DNA of 64,000 nucleotides from Weissella cibaria KACC 11862 (GCF_000193635.1 NZ_AEKT01000012.1:34816-98815), one strand, 5' to 3'; positions 8,888 to 18,473 are shown, counted from the stretch's first letter. A program made the numbers and translations. The notes: generated by a model from the sequence alone, not told the origin.

Positions 8888-10417
8888 ATGATGGCACTCA
8901 CAGCACAACAAATTACAGAAATTTTGGCTGATCAGGATTTATTGATCAGCACGCCAGAATTTAAAGGTGAGCTCAAGCATTTAGCTTATAATTCAAATGA
9001 TGTAGCACCTGAAACGTTGTTGTTTATCAAAGGACGTTTCAAGGCTGAATATTTAACAGACGCGATTGCAAAAGGGGTTAAGGCCATCGTTGCGCCTACG
9101 TCGTTCACGCACGACACTGACTTGCCAACTTGGGTGGTTGATGACGTGCCAGCGGCGATGAGTGTTTTGAGTATGGCCTTCTATGATTACCCACAAAATA
9201 AGTTGGCGTTGATTGGTATCACGGGTACCAAAGGCAAGACGTCAGCCACTTATATGGCATACGAAATGCTTCGGGTGGCTACTGACGACAAGGTGGCTTT
9301 GTCATCGACGTTACAAGTTATCACCGGGGCTGACCCAAAGTTCCATTACCGCGCACATTTGACGACACCAGAATCATTGGATTTGTTCCGTTGGATGGCA
9401 GAGGCTGTCGCAAATGGGATGACGCACATGGTGATGGAAGTCTCATCGCAGGCCTACAAGATGGAACGGGTTTACGGGCTACGCTTTAACGTCGGTGTTT
9501 TCTTGAACATTAGTCCCGATCACGTTGGGGAAAATGAGCACCCAACGTTTGAAGATTATTTGGAACACAAAATGATGTTGTTTGATCACTCCGAGCAAAT
9601 CATTCTGAATGCTGATTCAGATCATTTTAGTGAGTTGATTGAGCACGCGGAGCTAGCGGTACCACGTGATGGGATTTGGCTATATGGTCGCGAGGACGAA
9701 GATTCACCAAAGGCAGACGTCTATTACGATACTGTTGAAGCGGACTTGCAGGGTAGCACCTTCGCTGTACGTGAAGCTGGTCAGCAAGCGGCACGCCTTG
9801 GTATTGCAGGTGACTATCATCTGGATATGCCGGGTGACTTTAACCAAGGAAATGCCGTGGCAGCGATGATTGCGACGCGTCTGGTTGGTGCTGACACAGA
9901 TGCGATGCATGAAGGACTCGAAGTGGTTAAAATCCCGGGTCGAATGCAAGTATTAACGACCCAAAACCACGGTACAATTTACGTTGACTATGCACACAAC
10001 TATGCCTCAATCGCGGCTTTACTTAATTTTGTCCGCACGAATGAGACCGTCGAAAAGTTAACGATTGTGGTTGGTGCACCTGGCAACAAGGGCGTTTCGC
10101 GTCGGCCAGGTATTGGGCAAGCGGTCAGCGAGGGTGCGGATGTTGTTTACTTAACGAGTGATGATCCACAATTTGAGGATCCAAACGCCATTGCTGATGA
10201 AATCCAAGCAGCGATTACCAATGATCATGTGGTGATTAACCGTGAAATGGACCGCACGATTGCGATTACTGAGGCCATTAAGGCAGCTGGTCCCAACGAT
10301 GTTGTTGTTTTGGCAGCGAAGGGATTGGATGAGTATCAAAAGATTGGCGGTGTTGATACACCGTATGAAAACGACTGGGCAGTTGCCCAACGCGTCGTTT
10401 CCGAATTGGAAGCCTAG
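8888..10417 (+). CDS. murE: UDP-N-acetylmuramyl-tripeptide synthetase (MurE)
   Basis: Adds the third amino acid to the peptidoglycan stem peptide with ATP. It is 509 residues. The P-loop GITGTKGKTSATYMAYEML (about residues 114-132), the carbamoylated-lysine/histidine region MEVSSQAYKMERV, and the C-terminal GAPGNKGVSRRPG are all present. The substrate-selecting motif, DNPR in meso-diaminopimelate-adding enzymes, is DDPQ here. This favours L-lysine as the substrate, the usual case in Weissella and leuconostocs, but that is inference. There are two adjacent ATGs (8888 and 8891), and AGGAG lies just upstream of both. Confidence 0.92.
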   Translation: MMALTAQQITEILADQDLLISTPEFKGELKHLAYNSNDVAPETLLFIKGRFKAEYLTDAIAKGVKAIVAPTSFTHDTDLPTWVVDDVPAAMSVLSMAFYDYPQNKLALIGITGTKGKTSATYMAYEMLRVATDDKVALSSTLQVITGADPKFHYRAHLTTPESLDLFRWMAEAVANGMTHMVMEVSSQAYKMERVYGLRFNVGVFLNISPDHVGENEHPTFEDYLEHKMMLFDHSEQIILNADSDHFSELIEHAELAVPRDGIWLYGREDEDSPKADVYYDTVEADLQGSTFAVREAGQQAARLGIAGDYHLDMPGDFNQGNAVAAMIATRLVGADTDAMHEGLEVVKIPGRMQVLTTQNHGTIYVDYAHNYASIAALLNFVRTNETVEKLTIVVGAPGNKGVSRRPGIGQAVSEGADVVYLTSDDPQFEDPNAIADEIQAAITNDHVVINREMDRTIAITEAIKAAGPNDVVVLAAKGLDEYQKIGGVDTPYENDWAVAQRVVSELEA

Positions 10418-10437
10418 TTTTTAAAGCGAATTTTTGC

Positions 10438-10475
10438 TATAATAAACAGAATTGCCGTTGTTACGGCGATTTTTT
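10438..10475 (+). terminator. Extended -10 promoter directly followed by terminator
   Basis: TGCTATAAT (TATAAT at 10438-10443) is an extended -10 element. Starting only about four bases after a likely transcription start, GCCGT (10454-10458) pairs with ACGGC (10463-10467), followed by TTTTTT. Read literally this gives an RNA of about 25-30 bases, or a start-site hairpin ahead of the next gene. It may simply be the murE terminator with a chance -10. Two similar arrangements occur near 3945-4004 and 37909-37988. Confidence 0.45.
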
Positions 10476-10534
10476 GTGTTACTAATAATAAATAAATGCA
10501 TTAAATGTGCAGAGAATTAAAAGGGGATAGTGCC

Positions 10535-10879
10535 ATGGCTAAGGAACCTGCAGAAAACACGTCAGAGTTCGACTTGGGCGACTTCGTTGAAGGTAAGAAG
10601 TTTGCTAACTTCGAACACGACTTTAAGGGTATCGTGGAAAAGATTTACGAGCACTCATTGTTGGTCTTGATTACGGAGAACGACCCAGAAGATACGGCAA
10701 CGGTTAACGAATACAATCACCGTGCTGTCGTTCGCATGTCAGAAACTAAGATTTTGGTAAAGACTGACAACCCTGCGCCACGTAAGAGTGACGAAGAGGA
10801 AGAGGACGAAGAAGAAATTCCAGAAGACATCAAGTTGGAAGACGATGATGCCGAGGAAGAGGACGAAGAAGAGGAATAA
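10535..10879 (+). CDS. DUF2187/YkvS-like small protein with acidic tail
   Basis: A 114-residue protein. The core (about residues 15-75: GKKFANFEHDFKGIVEKIYE, then a hydrophobic strand, VNEYNHRAVVRMSETKIL) resembles the DUF2187 family of small SH3/KOW-like proteins such as B. subtilis YkvS. Residues from about 83 to the end are almost entirely Glu and Asp. The start ATG at 10535 follows AAAGGGG by eight bases; a longer frame from 10505 lacks a ribosome site. The acidic codons near the stop (GAAGAGGAA) also supply the ribosome site of argS, two bases downstream, so the genes are translationally linked. Function unknown. Confidence 0.6.
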   Translation: MAKEPAENTSEFDLGDFVEGKKFANFEHDFKGIVEKIYEHSLLVLITENDPEDTATVNEYNHRAVVRMSETKILVKTDNPAPRKSDEEEEDEEEIPEDIKLEDDDAEEEDEEEE

Positions 10880-10881
10880 CA

Positions 10882-12567
10882 ATGGACTACAAGAATCAAG
10901 TGGCCCAAGCCGTTGCAGCGGTTGTGCCAGAACTAGATGAAGCGACAATTTTGTCAAAGATTGAAGTGCCAAAGGATTCAACGATGGGTGATTTTGCCTT
11001 TCCAACTTTCTTGTTGGCTAAGGAACGTCACATGGCGCCCAACCAAATTGCTGCGACGGTCGCGGAAGCAATTGACGCAACCGATTTTAAGGCCGTTCAG
11101 GCTGCGGGCCCATACGTTAACTTCTTCTTGAACCAATTGACATTTGGAACGGATGTTTTGCAAACTGTTTTGATGAACCAAGACTTTGGTCACAACACGG
11201 ACGGTGAAGCAGGTCATGTGACAATTGATATGTCATCACCTAACATTGCTAAGCCAATGTCAATGGGTCACTTGCGTTCAACGGTTATTGGAAATTCATT
11301 GGCTGAAATTTCAAAGGCCAATGGTTACCAACCAATCAAGATTAACCACTTGGGTGACTGGGGAACACAGTTTGGTAAGTTGATCTCAGCTTACAAGCGC
11401 TGGGGTTCAGAAGACGAAGTGAAAGCTGATCCAATCAACACGCTGGTTAAGTACTATGTCCGTTTCCACGAAGAAGCGAAGGAAAATCCAGCTTTGGACG
11501 ATGAAGGTCGTGCTTGGTTTAAGAAGCTTGAAGATGGTGACGAAGAGGCCCGTCAATTGTGGTCATGGTTCCGTGAAGAGTCATTGAAGGAATTCATGGA
11601 GCTTTACGAGACGTTGGACATCGAGTTTGATTCATTCAACGGTGAAGCTTTCTACAACGATAAGATGGATGGCGTTATCGACACGTTGAAGGAAAAGGGC
11701 TTGTTGATTGAGTCGCAAGGTGCCCAAGTGGTTGACTTGGAAAAGTACAACTTGAACGTTGCAATGATTCAACGTACTGACGGTGCCACATTGTACATGA
11801 CACGTGATTTGGCGGCAGCTATTTTCCGTAAGAAGAACTACAACTTCGTCAAGTCATTGTACGTGGTTGGTGGCGAACAACGTGAACACTTCATGCAATT
11901 AAAGGCCGTTTTGAAGGAAATGGGCTACGAGTGGTCAGATGATGTTGAACACATTCCATTTGGTTTGATTACGGTTGATGGTAAGAAGTTGTCAACGCGT
12001 TCAGGTCGTATCATCTTGTTGAAGGATGTGTTGAAGGACTCTGTTGATTTGGCTTTGCAACAAATCAACGAAAAGAACCCAACTTTGGGTAACAAGGAAT
12101 TGGTTGCGCATGAAGTTGGAACGGGTGCCGTTGTCTTCCACGACTTGATGAACGAGCGTATTGGAAACTTCGACTTTAAGTTGGAAGAAGTGGTTCGTTT
12201 CGAAGGTGATACTGGTCCATACGTACAATATGCGAACGCCCGTGCGCAATCAATTTTGCGCAAGGCTGGTAACCCAGAGCTAGATATGTCTAACTTGGTT
12301 ATCGATGATGAGAACGTTTGGGAAACTGAGAAGTTGTTGGCTGACTTTGGTGATGTTGTTCGTCGCGCATGGCGTGATCGCGAACCATCAGTTATTGCCA
12401 AGTACGCATTGAACTTGTCTCGCACGTTCAACAAGTACTATGCAAACTCAAAGATTTTGGCAGAGGACGAGCAATTGAACGCCCGTTTGGCATTGGTAAC
12501 GGCTGTGTCACAAGTTTTGACAGAATCACTACGTTTGTTGGGTGTTAAGGCACCTAAGGAAATGTAA
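10882..12567 (+). CDS. argS: Arginyl-tRNA synthetase
   Basis: Class I synthetase charging tRNA(Arg). It is 561 residues. The HIGH-like motif appears as SSPNIAKPMSMGHLRST (about residues 116-132), and the KMSKS-equivalent region as DGKKLSTRSGR (about 367-377). The N-terminal Arg-tRNA synthetase domain (about 1-85) and the C-terminal DALR anticodon domain ending LRLLGVKAPKEM are present. Very strong TTG/AAG codon bias marks it as highly expressed. It lies two bases after the DUF2187-like gene. Confidence 0.96.
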   Translation: MDYKNQVAQAVAAVVPELDEATILSKIEVPKDSTMGDFAFPTFLLAKERHMAPNQIAATVAEAIDATDFKAVQAAGPYVNFFLNQLTFGTDVLQTVLMNQDFGHNTDGEAGHVTIDMSSPNIAKPMSMGHLRSTVIGNSLAEISKANGYQPIKINHLGDWGTQFGKLISAYKRWGSEDEVKADPINTLVKYYVRFHEEAKENPALDDEGRAWFKKLEDGDEEARQLWSWFREESLKEFMELYETLDIEFDSFNGEAFYNDKMDGVIDTLKEKGLLIESQGAQVVDLEKYNLNVAMIQRTDGATLYMTRDLAAAIFRKKNYNFVKSLYVVGGEQREHFMQLKAVLKEMGYEWSDDVEHIPFGLITVDGKKLSTRSGRIILLKDVLKDSVDLALQQINEKNPTLGNKELVAHEVGTGAVVFHDLMNERIGNFDFKLEEVVRFEGDTGPYVQYANARAQSILRKAGNPELDMSNLVIDDENVWETEKLLADFGDVVRRAWRDREPSVIAKYALNLSRTFNKYYANSKILAEDEQLNARLALVTAVSQVLTESLRLLGVKAPKEM

Positions 12568-12584
12568 TTTAGAAATAATGACTA

Positions 12585-12622
12585 AGAGTCTGAGACAGAT
12601 ACTGCTGTCCCAGACTCTTTTT
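12585..12622 (+). terminator. Terminator after argS
   Basis: AGAGTCTGAGACAG pairs with CTGTCCCAGACTCT around a six-base loop, followed by TTTTT. The arm is close in sequence to the ends of the IS1182-like element at 60118-61930 (AGAGGCTGGGACA), an AGNCTGGGACA-type terminator. Confidence 0.9.
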
Positions 12623-12656
12623 GTTTATGTTTAGAAAATAACTAAATGTCATCATG

Positions 12657-12677
12657 CCTTGTTTAAATAACACAAGG
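12657..12677. promoter_or_regulatory. Inverted repeat upstream of the ABC exporter
   Basis: CCTTGT (12657-12662) and ACAAGG (12672-12677) form six-base arms separated by nine bases, about 80 bp before the exporter start. It could be an operator for a drug-responsive repressor; no regulator gene is adjacent. A weak TTTAATAAG -10 lies near 12715. Confidence 0.3.
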
Positions 12678-12755
12678 ACAACAAAAAATTCTAATCATAT
12701 TGGCAGATGTGTGGTTTAATAAGGCTTAACTATAACGAAAAAGAGGCCATAGCAA

Positions 12756-14501
12756 ATGATACGGATTGGAAAAAAGTATCTCGAGCCAATACCTGTTTTG
12801 TTAGCAGTTATATTCTTGATTGTCCAGGTGTCAGCAGATTTATCACTGCCGACGATTACCTCCGACATCATTAATAAGGGGATTGCAAAACAAAACATTG
12901 GATATATTTGGCAAATGGGTGGGGTAATGTTGGTTATCGCCATTCTTGGTTGGACGGGTGCCGTGTTAAATGTGTTTTTTGCGGCCACCCAAAGTCAGAA
13001 GTTAGGGTCGAAATTACGGAGTAGCTTGTTTAAAAAAGTGACTTATATGGACGCCAGCAATGTGTCAAAATTTGGGGATGCCACGCTGATTACGCGTACG
13101 ACGAATGACGTGACGCAATTGCAGAATGTGTTTCAGACTGCGTTGCGCATGATGTTGATGTCGCCGTTCCTATTCGTCGGCGCCATGATTATGGCGTTGC
13201 GCTTGAATACGCGCCTAACAACAGTCTTCGCTTTTTCACTGCCAATCTTAGCAATCGCGGTCTTTGTGATTGTTAAAATTGCTGTACCGCGTTTTAAGAC
13301 AATGCAAACAAAGGTTGATCGAATTAATTTGGTGTTCCAACAGGGATTGACTGGGGTGCGCGTCATTCGGGCGTTTGGTCGCGATGGGTTTGAACGTGAG
13401 AAATTTGATACGGCCAACCGTGATTTAACGCACACAGCCCGAGTTGTCTTTACGACGGTTGCAATGATGATGCCGGTAATGACAATTATCTTGTCATTTA
13501 CGAACGTTGGTATTGTGTGGTTGGGTGCCAAGTTGATTGGTGCTAACTTGATGCCGATGGGGAATTTGGTGGCCTTCTTGACGTATGCCACCCAAATTCT
13601 GATGAGCTTTATGCAATTGTCAATGGTGATTGTGATGGTGCCGCGTGCGCAAGCCTCTGCTGATCGTATTAATGAGGTTTTGGATACTGAAGATACAATT
13701 GTGGATGTTGCCACACCACAAAAGTTGCCCGCAACAGCGCCTGAGTTGGCATTTAATCATGTCTTGTATTGTTTTCCAGGAGCTGAGAAGCCAGCACTGT
13801 CTGGTTTGACGGCGAAAGTTTCCTCTGGCCAAACCATGGCAATTATTGGTGGCACGGGTTCAGGTAAGTCAACAATTCTGAATTTGATACCAAGATTGCT
13901 AGATGCGACATCTGGAACCATTACGTTGAATGGCGTGGACATTCGCCAGTTGTCTCAGACAGACTTACATGCTGCAATTTCAATTACGCAGCAAAAGGCG
14001 GTTTTGTTTGCCGGCACCATTCGGTCAAATTTGCAGTTTGGGCTACCGTTGGCAACGGACGATCAGATGTGGGAGGCCCTTCGAATTGCCCAAGCAACTG
14101 ATTTTATTGAAGCTGGTGGTGGGTTGGATATGGTTGTTCAACAAGACGGTGCCAACTTTTCAGGTGGTCAACGTCAACGACTCGCAATTGCGCGAACCCT
14201 TATTAAAGCGGCGCAAGTGTATGTCTTTGATGATTCGTTTTCTGCGTTGGATTTTGAGACGGATAGTCGGGTGCGTGGGGCGATTAATGATTCGCCGCGT
14301 TTGCAACCAGCTATTAAGATTATCGTCGCCCAACGTATTGCAACAGTCATGAATGCCGATGTGATTGTTGTGTTGGACAACGGTAAAATGGTTGGCGCTG
14401 GCCGACACGCAGAACTTGCGCAAACGTGCCCTGCCTACCAAGAAGTTATGCGAAGTCAGTTGTCGGATGCAGATTTGAAGGAGGTGGGCGTCGATGCGTA
14501 G
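12756..14501 (+). CDS. ABC exporter subunit with degenerate ATP site (LmrC/BmrC-like)
   Basis: Half-transporter of 581 residues: six-helix membrane domain (about 1-320), then a nucleotide-binding domain. Walker A is GGTGSGKST and the signature NFSGGQRQRLAIART. The residue after Walker B is aspartate instead of the catalytic glutamate (VYVFDDSFSALD), and the H-loop histidine is glutamine (IIVAQRIAT). These two changes are the mark of the non-catalytic half of heterodimeric exporters such as LmrCD, BmrCD and TM287/288. It overlaps the next gene by eight bases. Multidrug or lipid export is inferred; substrates cannot be read from sequence. Confidence 0.88.
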   Translation: MIRIGKKYLEPIPVLLAVIFLIVQVSADLSLPTITSDIINKGIAKQNIGYIWQMGGVMLVIAILGWTGAVLNVFFAATQSQKLGSKLRSSLFKKVTYMDASNVSKFGDATLITRTTNDVTQLQNVFQTALRMMLMSPFLFVGAMIMALRLNTRLTTVFAFSLPILAIAVFVIVKIAVPRFKTMQTKVDRINLVFQQGLTGVRVIRAFGRDGFEREKFDTANRDLTHTARVVFTTVAMMMPVMTIILSFTNVGIVWLGAKLIGANLMPMGNLVAFLTYATQILMSFMQLSMVIVMVPRAQASADRINEVLDTEDTIVDVATPQKLPATAPELAFNHVLYCFPGAEKPALSGLTAKVSSGQTMAIIGGTGSGKSTILNLIPRLLDATSGTITLNGVDIRQLSQTDLHAAISITQQKAVLFAGTIRSNLQFGLPLATDDQMWEALRIAQATDFIEAGGGLDMVVQQDGANFSGGQRQRLAIARTLIKAAQVYVFDDSFSALDFETDSRVRGAINDSPRLQPAIKIIVAQRIATVMNADVIVVLDNGKMVGAGRHAELAQTCPAYQEVMRSQLSDADLKEVGVDA

Positions 14502-16326
14502 TTTTCAAAGTGGCGGACGTGGCCGTGGTGGGGGCATGAATCAACCGGTTGAGAAGCCGGTTCATTTCTGGCAAACCATCGGCCGATTATTTGGCTATCT
14601 CGGTAATTATCGGGCCGGTGTCATTGTTTCGTTAGTTATCACGGCCATTTCCGTGGTCTTATCAGTACGAGCACCAAAGGTTTTAGGTGAAGCAACAACG
14701 GTCATTTTTGATGATGTCACAAAGTCGATGCGTCAGCACACAGCCTTGCATATTCAGATGGATAAAGTCGTGCAAATTTTAATGCTTGTTTCGGCCCTCT
14801 ATCTAATTGCCGCCCTTTTCTCGGTAATCCAGCAGTACATCATGACCCGGGTTGCCCAAGGAACGGTTTACCAGTTGCGTAAGGATTTCAAGGATAAAAT
14901 GGCGCGCCTGCCAGTTTCTTATTATGATTCACATCAAAATGGGGATATCATGTCCCGCATGGTTAACGATATGGACAATATTCAAGGGACGTTGAACCAG
15001 TCGTTAATTCAATTGGTCAATTCCGCTCTGACGTTTGTTGGTGTTATCTATTTCATGCTAACAATTAGCTGGCAATTATCGTTGGTGGCCTTCTTGACGG
15101 TGCCATTGTCTTTGTTAATTGTCCGGATTATCGCGCCACGATCACAACGTTATTTTGCCCGGCAACAGGCGGCCTTGGGGTTGCTGAATGACCAGGTTGA
15201 GGAGACCTTTGCTGGTCACACCGTGGTGAAAACATTTAACCAAGAGCAACCAATGATTATGAAGTTTGATGCGCAAAACGAAGATTATTACAAGGCCGCT
15301 TGGAAAGCACAATTTGTATCGACCGTTATTTTTCCATCGATGCGGTTTGTTAATAATTTGGATTATTTAGCTATGGCGGTGATTGGTGGGATTAAAGTGG
15401 CCAGCGGTACCGTTAGTTTGGGTGATGTGCAAGCTATGTTGCAATACACCAATCAATTTAGTCAGCCCATTACACAAATTGCTAATTTAACAAATACGAT
15501 TCAAGCAACGGTTGCGTCAGCCGAACGTATTTTTCAGGTACTGGATGAACCAGAAATGACCGAATTAACCCCGGTTGGCCCAATTACGACTGATGACATC
15601 GTGACGTTTGAACACGTTGCCTTTAGTTATCAGACTGACCAACCATTGATGACTGACTACAGTATGTCGGTTAAGCCGGGACAAATGATTGCGATTGTTG
15701 GTCCAACTGGCGCCGGTAAATCTACTATGATTAATTTGTTGGAACGTTTCTATGACACAACCAGTGGGGTGATTCGGTTACGTGGAGCCGATACACGCGG
15801 TATGACACGTGAAGACTTGCGCCAGCATTTCGCAATGGTGCTCCAAGAGACTTGGCTTTTTGAAGGTAGTATCATGGATAATTTGCGTTATGGACGCCTT
15901 GAAGCAACGGACGATGATGTCATCACAGCTGCAAAAATGGCTCATGCGGATGAATTTATTCGCACGTTACCAGACGGGTATGACACGATCCTAAATCAGG
16001 ACGCCACGAATATTTCGCAGGGACAACGACAATTGTTAACGATTGCGCGTGCGTTTATTGCAAATCCCGAAATCTTAATTTTGGATGAAGCCACGAGTTC
16101 GGTCGATACACGAACTGAGCGCATGATTCAAGATGCCATGGCTAAATTATTGGCGGGTCGAACAAGTTTTGTAGTGGCACACCGCTTATCAACGATTCGT
16201 TATGCGGACCAAATTTTGGTCATGGAAAATGGTAATATTGTGGAACGTGGCCGTCATGATGATCTTTTGGCGGCTGGCGGAGAGTATGCGAAACTGTACA
16301 ACTCGCAATTCACGAAAGTCGGTTAA
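14494..16326 (+). CDS. ABC exporter subunit with catalytic ATP site (LmrD/BmrD-like)
   Basis: Partner half-transporter, 610 residues. An N-terminal tail of about 25 residues rich in Arg and Gly (SGGRGRGGG) precedes the six-helix membrane domain. The nucleotide-binding domain is canonical: Walker A VGPTGAGKST, signature NISQGQRQLLTIARAF, Walker B ILILDEATSSVD with the catalytic glutamate, and H-loop VVAHRLST. Together with the preceding gene it makes a heterodimer with one working and one degenerate ATP site. A terminator follows seven bases after the stop. Confidence 0.9.
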   Translation: MRSFQSGGRGRGGGMNQPVEKPVHFWQTIGRLFGYLGNYRAGVIVSLVITAISVVLSVRAPKVLGEATTVIFDDVTKSMRQHTALHIQMDKVVQILMLVSALYLIAALFSVIQQYIMTRVAQGTVYQLRKDFKDKMARLPVSYYDSHQNGDIMSRMVNDMDNIQGTLNQSLIQLVNSALTFVGVIYFMLTISWQLSLVAFLTVPLSLLIVRIIAPRSQRYFARQQAALGLLNDQVEETFAGHTVVKTFNQEQPMIMKFDAQNEDYYKAAWKAQFVSTVIFPSMRFVNNLDYLAMAVIGGIKVASGTVSLGDVQAMLQYTNQFSQPITQIANLTNTIQATVASAERIFQVLDEPEMTELTPVGPITTDDIVTFEHVAFSYQTDQPLMTDYSMSVKPGQMIAIVGPTGAGKSTMINLLERFYDTTSGVIRLRGADTRGMTREDLRQHFAMVLQETWLFEGSIMDNLRYGRLEATDDDVITAAKMAHADEFIRTLPDGYDTILNQDATNISQGQRQLLTIARAFIANPEILILDEATSSVDTRTERMIQDAMAKLLAGRTSFVVAHRLSTIRYADQILVMENGNIVERGRHDDLLAAGGEYAKLYNSQFTKVG

Positions 16327-16332
16327 CAGCTA

Positions 16333-16369
16333 AAACACTCATCAGCAGCGAGGTTGATGAGTGTTTTTT
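16333..16369 (+). terminator. Terminator after ABC exporter operon
   Basis: AAACACTCATCA pairs with TGATGAGTGTTT around a ten-base loop and is followed by a T run. It marks the left limit of ordinary host sequence; the foreign island begins to its right. Confidence 0.88.
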
Positions 16370-16550
16370 ATTGCCAAAAATTAAGTTTTCTTCTGGTTTT
16401 TCAAGTGAGACGCTGAAGTGTGTTATAACAATTTGCTTTATCCCATGGAAGCTGTCACAGCAATCCCTTTCAGTTTAAAGCTCAATTTCAAAATTGCAAA
16501 TAACCACGGTAATAACCGAAAAGTCAACAAAATGGAAGATTGTCAGAAAT

Positions 16551-16578
16551 CAGCGTCGGAAACGGCGTTGCTTTTTTT
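16551..16578 (+). terminator. GAAA-loop terminator in a gene-poor stretch
   Basis: CAGCGTCG (16551-16558) pairs with CGGCGTTG (16563-16570) around a GAAA tetraloop, followed by C and seven T. No intact gene lies upstream of it on this strand, so its own transcript is probably lost or very short. Confidence 0.6.
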
Positions 16579-16649
16579 GCAAACTCTCAACGCAAGAATA
16601 GGACTTTTGTGAATCTTTATATCTGTTAACTGTCAGGCTCTAAGTGGGT

Positions 16650-16800
16650 CATGGAACTCGCCATTTTACTTTTGATCATTATCCTGCTGCCTGTGAGCAA
16701 TGTCATTGCGCTAAAAAATCTGCCTCTAATTTGATAGATACCTCTGATAGCGCTGATAATGAAAAAATCACTGACAGTCCTGCCAATGATTTTTTGTAAG
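16650..16800 (+). pseudogene. Possible decayed membrane-protein fragments
   Basis: Starting at 16650 there are 27 codons (MELAILLLIIILLPVSNVIA, then seven more) before TGA. They look like the first helix of a transporter, for instance a Na+/H+ antiporter. A polar stretch ending NDFL and TAA just after (to about 16800) could be the tail of the same or another gene. The rest of 16370-16844 shows no gene. Read as remnants at the island edge; function is a guess. Confidence 0.25.
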
Positions 16801-16844
16801 TACTCACAGCGTTTAGGTGTCCTTAAAATGGCACTGTGAATAGA

Positions 16845-17342
16845 TTATTTGTCTTTTTTGTCGTGTTCCAGCTGGAAAGCTTGGTTTTTAGAAATTTCTC
16901 TGGGGAATAAACGGCTGACACGCTGCCAGATCAGTTCGCGCTGCGTCAAAAGTGAAAGCCCAAGTGAAATGAGCATAAAATTATCACTCCCTTTGATAAG
17001 GTAGCCTATCATGCCCCGCAAGGCAATGTAGGCCAGCCAAAGTCCTGCTGTGATGAGCGTGCCTTTGCAAAAAATGAGCTGCTTTTCAGAATCAAACCAA
17101 ATCTTGCTCGAAATGGCCCGCAGCCAGCCAAAGAAAATAGGTAAGAAAATGTCGCCGAACCCAATCGCGCTCAGCAAAAGAAGGTTCCAATGAATTGTGC
17201 TACGTCCTTGATAAGCAAGGAGACAGCCAATTCCAATGAGAATCAGGAAAGTCCGTGTTTGATGCAGCACGACTCGTGCGCTTAACTGACGAATTAAAAT
17301 CAAAACGAGCAAAAGTAATGAAATGAGAAGATTTGAGGTCAT
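16845..17342 (-). CDS. Small multi-pass membrane protein (DUF1453/CcdC-like?)
   Basis: A 165-residue protein with about four hydrophobic segments (for example TSNLLISLLLLVLILIRQL and TFLILIGIGCLLAYQG) and a charged C-terminal tail rich in Lys and Asp. The frame is open further upstream, but the ATG at 17342 overlaps the stop of the YhgE-like gene as ATGA and is the natural start. The layout resembles the DUF1453/CcdC group; this is tentative. It is co-transcribed with the YhgE-like gene and lies in the foreign island, with AAA/GAA-rich codon use unlike host genes. Confidence 0.6.
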   Translation of the reverse strand: MTSNLLISLLLLVLILIRQLSARVVLHQTRTFLILIGIGCLLAYQGRSTIHWNLLLLSAIGFGDIFLPIFFGWLRAISSKIWFDSEKQLIFCKGTLITAGLWLAYIALRGMIGYLIKGSDNFMLISLGLSLLTQRELIWQRVSRLFPREISKNQAFQLEHDKKDK

Positions 17343-18439
17343 TTTTCGAGGATTCTTTCTCCATGGTTGTGCCAAAAATAAGCGAGTATGAGCAGCATTT
17401 GTCCAATGACAAGGAAAATCAGTAGAGGCCAGATTTGTGACCAAATGTCAGACATCCCTAAGTTAAAGAGCTTACGCAACCCCAGCACACCGTAAGTCAT
17501 CGGCAGAAAGTGGGAACCCGTTTGGAAGATTTTATCTGACAAGGCCAGTGGGTAAGAGCCTCCCGCCATCGCCGTTTGCAGCATTAAAATAACCAAAACA
17601 ACTAAGACCCCAAAACGAGGGAAAAGCTTATTTAATGCAATAATCAGACTATCAAATGTCAAGGCGAGAAGGACTAATAAGCCAAACAGACCAGTCCAGC
17701 TAAGCACTGAGAAATGGAAAATGACAGCGGTCAAAAGCGTCATAACGGCGGCCTGAATCAGCGACATTCCTGCGGGTAAGGCAAATTGCCACAGATAAAA
17801 AGTTTTGAATTTCCCTTTTTTGCTTGCGAAAAGGCGCATGAAAACTTGATTTATGATGATGCCGCCCACAAACAGCGTCAGGGCAAAGAAGTAAGGTGCG
17901 AGGCCTTCAGCGTTATTTTTGACAGGGGAAATATCGTGAGTTTTGAGTACAATGGCTTGCGAAATTCCCGTTGGAACAGCCATTTTGGCACTATTTAGCT
18001 TGGCGATGGTGCTTTGCGCGATGGCTTGGTTGCTGTCGTTCACCATCTGATTGGCGGCTGTTGTCAGGATTTTCTGAGCAGAGAAATTCAGGCCGCTGCT
18101 GGTGAAAAGTTCGATTTGTGCGGGTTTTTGCGTCATCGCGAATGTTTCAAGTGACTTTGAAAAATTAGCTTTGAAGTCCAGAATGCCAAAAATCTTGCCC
18201 GCTTTGAGCTCCTGCTTGGCCTGGCTCAAGCTTTCTTGCTTGAAGCCAAAAGTCTTGCTTGATTTGATGTTTTGATAAATGGGACTTGCTTGGTCGGTTG
18301 AATTTGCCACCAATGCCACGGGAAGTTGATTGATTTTTCCGTAAGGGTCGCGGATGGCGCCGAGGAAAAGACCGGAGTAGAGAGAGGGAAGAATGGTTAA
18401 GAAGCCGATGAGCAGCGTGAAAATAACTTTCTTTTTCAT
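17339..18439 (-). CDS. YhgE/Pip-type ABC-2 membrane protein
   Basis: A 366-residue membrane protein: one N-terminal transmembrane helix (MKKKVIFTLLIGFLTILPSL), an extracellular domain of about 160 residues, then about five C-terminal helices. This is the topology of YhgE/Pip and ABC-2 permease-like proteins; long members such as Pip act as a phage receptor in Lactococcus. This one is a short form lacking the coiled-coil expansion. The segment FALTLFVGGIIINQVFMRLF fits the family. It is divergently placed from an Rrf2 regulator across an operator-rich intergenic region and translationally coupled to the small membrane gene downstream. Confidence 0.7.
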   Translation of the reverse strand: MKKKVIFTLLIGFLTILPSLYSGLFLGAIRDPYGKINQLPVALVANSTDQASPIYQNIKSSKTFGFKQESLSQAKQELKAGKIFGILDFKANFSKSLETFAMTQKPAQIELFTSSGLNFSAQKILTTAANQMVNDSNQAIAQSTIAKLNSAKMAVPTGISQAIVLKTHDISPVKNNAEGLAPYFFALTLFVGGIIINQVFMRLFASKKGKFKTFYLWQFALPAGMSLIQAAVMTLLTAVIFHFSVLSWTGLFGLLVLLALTFDSLIIALNKLFPRFGVLVVLVILMLQTAMAGGSYPLALSDKIFQTGSHFLPMTYGVLGLRKLFNLGMSDIWSQIWPLLIFLVIGQMLLILAYFWHNHGERILEK

Positions 18440-18473
18440 GAGATTGCTTGCCTTTTTGAATTGAATTTTTAGT

